Below, piece after piece: positions 11,226 through 13,881 of a stretch of DNA of 13,881 nucleotides. Below the pieces are notes generated by a model. That model was not told where the DNA came from. It did no database searches and was given only the letters and a program-made list of their open reading frames with translations. The stretch covers positions 1-13,881 of the forward strand of contig JBAYJJ010000036.1 of assembly GCA_041665165.1 (NCBI GenBank), in the 5' to 3' direction. Each line of letters opens with the position of its first letter. Positions within the stretch are counted from its first letter, which is position 1. The DNA comes from MWCR01 sp041665165 (GTDB taxonomy: Bacteria > Patescibacteriota > Patescibacteriia > 2-12-FULL-60-25). Made by a program: the position numbers and the translations under genes.

Positions 11226-13298
11226 CTATTTAATCATCTTCAAAAACTCCTTCTCATCCAAAATCTTTACGCCTAATTTTTTTGCTTTATCAGCCTTGGA
11301 CCCTGGCTCTGCACCAACCACGACATAAGTCGTTTTTTTAGACACGCTTTCCGATACATCAGCCCCCAGTTTCCTGACTGCTTCTTTTGCTTCCTCACGG
11401 CTCATAGACTCAAGCGATCCGGTAAAAACCCAGGACGTGTCTGACAGTGGCCCACGTTGTACGTTGTACGTGGTACGTTGTACGTCTACGTGGCTCAAAA
11501 GATTAGTGACGCGCTTCATTTCTGTCTTGTCATGCAAAAAATCATGGATGGCTTTGGCCACGACTTCGCCTACGCCTTCAATCGTATCCAATTCCTCTAG
11601 CGACGCATTCTGGAACTTATCGAATGACTTGAAGTGGCGCGCCAACAGCACTGCTGTTTCAGAGCCGACATGCCGGATGCCGAGCGCATAAATAAAACGA
11701 TCCAAAGGCGCTTTTTTGTGCGCTTGGATTTCTTTGACTAATTTTACCGGCAAAACTTCGCCAAAACCTTCGCGCCCGCCAAGATCGCCAGGCGTTATCT
11801 CATATAATTCAGCCGGCTCTTTGGCAATGCCTTCTTGGATGAACATTTCCAGCAGTTTTTCTCCCAAGCCGCGCATGTCCATGGCTTGGCGCGACACAAA
11901 ATGCGCCATGCGCGCCAGCTCTTGGGCAAAACACTTGGTATTCGTACAAAAAGTCGCGACCTCGCCAGCTTTGCGGTCGACTTTGGATCCGCAGACCGGG
12001 CAATGCGTTGGCATGTGGAATGTTTTTTCCTTGCCAGTCCTGAGCTTAGGCAAAACCTGAATGATCTTCGGTATTACATCCCCGGCTTTTTCCACGATCA
12101 CCGTATCCCCGATCTTCAAGCCTAAACGCGCAATCTCATCCTCATTGTGCAGGCTTGCATGAGTGACGGTCGTGCCTGCGAGCTGGACCGGGTCCATGAC
12201 AGCGACAGGAGTCAGCGCGCCAGTGCGGCCGACTGAGACTTGGATCTCGCGCACAATGCTGGTACCTTGCTCGGCCGCGAACTTCCAGGCCACTGCGCCG
12301 CGCGGAGTCTTGCCCACCACGCCCAAATCGCTGAAGATCTTATTGTCATTGATATTGATGACCACGCCGTCTATCTGATAATCAAGCTTGTCGCGCACTT
12401 TGCCGATTTTTTCCATGATATGCTCCACTTGTTTCAGATTATCGCAAAGGCCATTGTATTCATTGGATGGAAAACCCAAAAGCTTGATGAGTTCATGCTC
12501 TTGCTCATGCGTGGTCGTGCCCACATCTCCGATCAATTGCCAGCCCATGAACGAAAGCTTGCGCTCAGTCGTGACTTTTGAGTCCAATTGGCGCACCCCG
12601 CCAGCCGCGGCATTGCGCGGATTAGCCAGCTCTGCCTCCCCGCGTTTTTTCAACTCAGCGTTCAACTTTTTGAGAGCACTGCGCTTCATATAAATCTCAC
12701 CGCGAATCTCCAAACGCCCCTCGTGCGTTTTCACGATGTGGCGCAAATGGCGCTCGTTGATGTGAGCCTGGAATTTTTTGCAATACGCATCCAATTCGCG
12801 GTCACTGGGCTCGCGCAAAAACAATGGGATTGATTCTATTGTCTTGACATTGGTTGTTACATCTTCGCCGATTGTGCCGTCTCCGCGCGTTGCGCCTTGG
12901 ACCAGCTTCCCATCTTCATAGATGAGAGAAGTGGCCAAGCCGTCCATTTTGACTTCAGCATACAAACCTTTGTCATCGCAATGCGAATCTATCTTTTTTA
13001 TGCGCGCCAGCCATTCGTCTGCTTCGTCCTCGGAAAAAACATCCTCAAGCGAGAGCATCCTAGCTGCATGCTGGACCTTTTTGAAGCCTTTCGCCACCCC
13101 GCCTGCCACGCGCTGGGTCGGCGAATCTGCTGTGATTAAATCCGGGAAATCTGACTCTAGTTTATACAGTTCATGTTTGAGCGCATCCAAGGCCGCCTCA
13201 GAAATCTCCAGGTTATTCAAAACATGGTATTGATAGCGATACCGGTCGATTTCTAGCCTTAATTTGGCTATGCGCTCCTTGGCCTGAGAATGGGTCAT
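11226..13298 (-). CDS. ligA: NAD+-dependent DNA ligase LigA, 690 aa
   Basis: LigA seals nicks in replication and repair using NAD+. Domains in order: Ia/adenylation with YHVLN...I-S-x-x-x-x-D-x-L near the start and EVKMDGLA with adenylated Lys117; OB-fold; zinc finger with Cys433, 436, 451 and 456; tandem HhH (about 470-600); and C-terminal BRCT (about 618-690, with W-V-F-T-G-S-L). Two departures from the usual form are seen: an extra stretch of about 30 residues (162-193, after IPLFLRE) in the adenylation domain, and the peptide VDVQRTTYNVQR (604-615) between HhH and BRCT, encoded by a 7-bp repeat array. Reading frame is intact throughout. A weak AGGA lies 9 nt before the ATG. It follows the Leu-rich repeat gene by 20 nt, with no terminator between them, so the two may be co-transcribed. 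Confidence 0.97.
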   Translation of the reverse strand: MTHSQAKERIAKLRLEIDRYRYQYHVLNNLEISEAALDALKHELYKLESDFPDLITADSPTQRVAGGVAKGFKKVQHAARMLSLEDVFSEDEADEWLARIKKIDSHCDDKGLYAEVKMDGLATSLIYEDGKLVQGATRGDGTIGEDVTTNVKTIESIPLFLREPSDRELDAYCKKFQAHINERHLRHIVKTHEGRLEIRGEIYMKRSALKKLNAELKKRGEAELANPRNAAAGGVRQLDSKVTTERKLSFMGWQLIGDVGTTTHEQEHELIKLLGFPSNEYNGLCDNLKQVEHIMEKIGKVRDKLDYQIDGVVININDNKIFSDLGVVGKTPRGAVAWKFAAEQGTSIVREIQVSVGRTGALTPVAVMDPVQLAGTTVTHASLHNEDEIARLGLKIGDTVIVEKAGDVIPKIIQVLPKLRTGKEKTFHMPTHCPVCGSKVDRKAGEVATFCTNTKCFAQELARMAHFVSRQAMDMRGLGEKLLEMFIQEGIAKEPAELYEITPGDLGGREGFGEVLPVKLVKEIQAHKKAPLDRFIYALGIRHVGSETAVLLARHFKSFDKFQNASLEELDTIEGVGEVVAKAIHDFLHDKTEMKRVTNLLSHVDVQRTTYNVQRGPLSDTSWVFTGSLESMSREEAKEAVRKLGADVSESVSKKTTYVVVGAEPGSKADKAKKLGVKILDEKEFLKMIK
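11451..11493. repeat. Heptad array inside ligA
   Basis: On minus: four or five 7-nt words close to ACGTACA (ACGTACA, ACGTACC, ACGTACA, ACGTACA, ACGTGGG), ended by CCACGT on both sides. It keeps the frame and encodes the interdomain peptide of LigA. Confidence 0.75.
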
Positions 13299-13318
13299 AA
13301 CGCATATCCTACCACGCC

Positions 13319-13843
13319 TTATCGAGGCACTCCAATGTCAAAACACCCCTCCCTTTTTGGATTTATACACAGGTTCGGATACTTGTTTCTCAGCTGCTGT
13401 ATTTCTTCGTCCGTGACATTACTGAGATACACATTCCCTCCAACTTTCTGCGGCAGTTCGAGGCCTTGAATTGAGGTAAGGCCATCGAGAATGAGATGAT
13501 GGCCGATAACCTGAGGTAATTTGAGCCCTTGGGCTAAGGTAAGGCCATCGAGCCAGAGGCTTACGCCGATGACCTCTGGCAGTTCGAATCCCTGAGCCGA
13601 AGTGAGCTCCCTGTTAAAGAGGTTCCCGGCGACGCGCACGATTCCTTTGGGCATACGGTTCACATCATGAGGAAGCCACAAATCCCCTTTACACACAGCC
13701 TCGCCACTGGGTAAAAATTTAAAACTTTCTTCAATCCACTTCTCCGCATCGTCTCCTTGTCCCAAATCAAATTCCTTCGCCCATTCGATAAGGCGTTTGC
13801 GTGTTTCGCGCTTCTCCTGCGTCTCGGTGTTTTCTCCTGGCAT
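13319..13843 (-). CDS. Protein with three 21-residue Leu-rich-like repeats, 174 aa (start may lie beyond the right edge)
   Basis: The N-terminal 60 residues are charged and helical (TRKRLIEWAKEFDLG). From residue 80 come three consecutive 21-residue repeats (80-100, 101-121, 122-142) of pattern L-T-x-x-Q-G-[FL]-x-L-P-[EQ]-x-[IV]-G-x-x-[LV]-x-L-[DS]-[GN], with a degenerate earlier unit near 66-79. This is a short solenoid resembling bacterial Leu-rich repeats; it probably binds a protein partner. The ATG at 13843 has AAGGA 11 nt away. The frame stays open to the window edge upstream (AERIPVP and so on), so a longer protein is possible. No signal peptide is visible in the part seen. It precedes ligA on the same strand with a 20-nt gap. 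Confidence 0.7.
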   Translation of the reverse strand: MPGENTETQEKRETRKRLIEWAKEFDLGQGDDAEKWIEESFKFLPSGEAVCKGDLWLPHDVNRMPKGIVRVAGNLFNRELTSAQGFELPEVIGVSLWLDGLTLAQGLKLPQVIGHHLILDGLTSIQGLELPQKVGGNVYLSNVTDEEIQQLRNKYPNLCINPKREGCFDIGVPR

Positions 13844-13881
13844 TGGTACGGGAATCCTTTCTGCGGCTTGAGCTTGGTTCA

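Noticed and set aside
5189..11493. The heptad arrays as a CRISPR array
   Set aside because: Units are 7 bp with no spacers and no cas genes are present.

Overview
The window looks like chromosomal DNA of a small-genome uncultivated bacterium, most likely of the Candidatus Patescibacteria (CPR/Parcubacteria-like) radiation. This is inferred from dense, mostly minus-strand single genes and short operons, weak or absent Shine-Dalgarno (SD) sites before housekeeping genes, DsbA-like/Lgt membrane proteins typical of these genomes, and many lineage-specific small proteins. TGA is used as a normal stop (for example gatC), which argues against the recoded Gracilibacteria/Absconditabacteria. No taxonomic marker such as rRNA is present, so the assignment is tentative.

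Layout. 1-1602: a membrane-anchored alpha/beta hydrolase cut by the left edge, a cysteine-rich lipoprotein and a one-TM small protein, all minus strand, the last two each followed by a hairpin terminator. 1603-2056: a non-coding stretch, then tRNA-Ser(GGA) with its own promoter and terminator, on the plus strand. 2063-2820: tandem duplicate three-TM proteins. 2925-3581: a plus-strand SfLAP/GAP-type membrane protein, convergent with the envelope cluster across a bidirectional terminator. 3641-6595: two thioredoxin-fold DsbA-like proteins, an Lgt-family protein and a one-TM protein. 6711-8523: gatA and gatC of the tRNA-dependent amidotransferase (gatB is not here). 8586-10560: two tandem paralogs of unknown family with near-identical promoters and stop codons placed inside their terminator loops, plus a small CxC protein. 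10791-11102: a GIY-YIG endonuclease gene between inverted repeats. 11226-13298: NAD+-dependent DNA ligase ligA. 13319-13843: a protein with three 21-residue Leu-rich-like repeats, possibly continuing past the right edge.

How the genes relate. Lgt, the two DsbA-like proteins, the Cys-rich lipoprotein and the hydrolase all point to envelope protein maturation. GatA/GatC serve amidation of Glu-tRNA(Gln)/Asp-tRNA(Asn). LigA serves replication and repair.

The least explained content is repetitive. (i) Palindromic elements at 6022-6122, 6604-6706 and 10789-11185 all present outward TGTCAT (or its complement) at their ends; the last carries a GIY-YIG nuclease, and its repeat copies differ by compensatory base-pair changes. 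(ii) Arrays of diverged 7-bp words sit at 5189-5281, 8157-8223 and 11451-11493. Two of these are translated, adding similar peptides (TTYNSQE in Lgt, TTYNVQR in LigA). These two repeat classes are the best candidates for undescribed biology here. Because no searches were run, novelty and family membership remain unverified.
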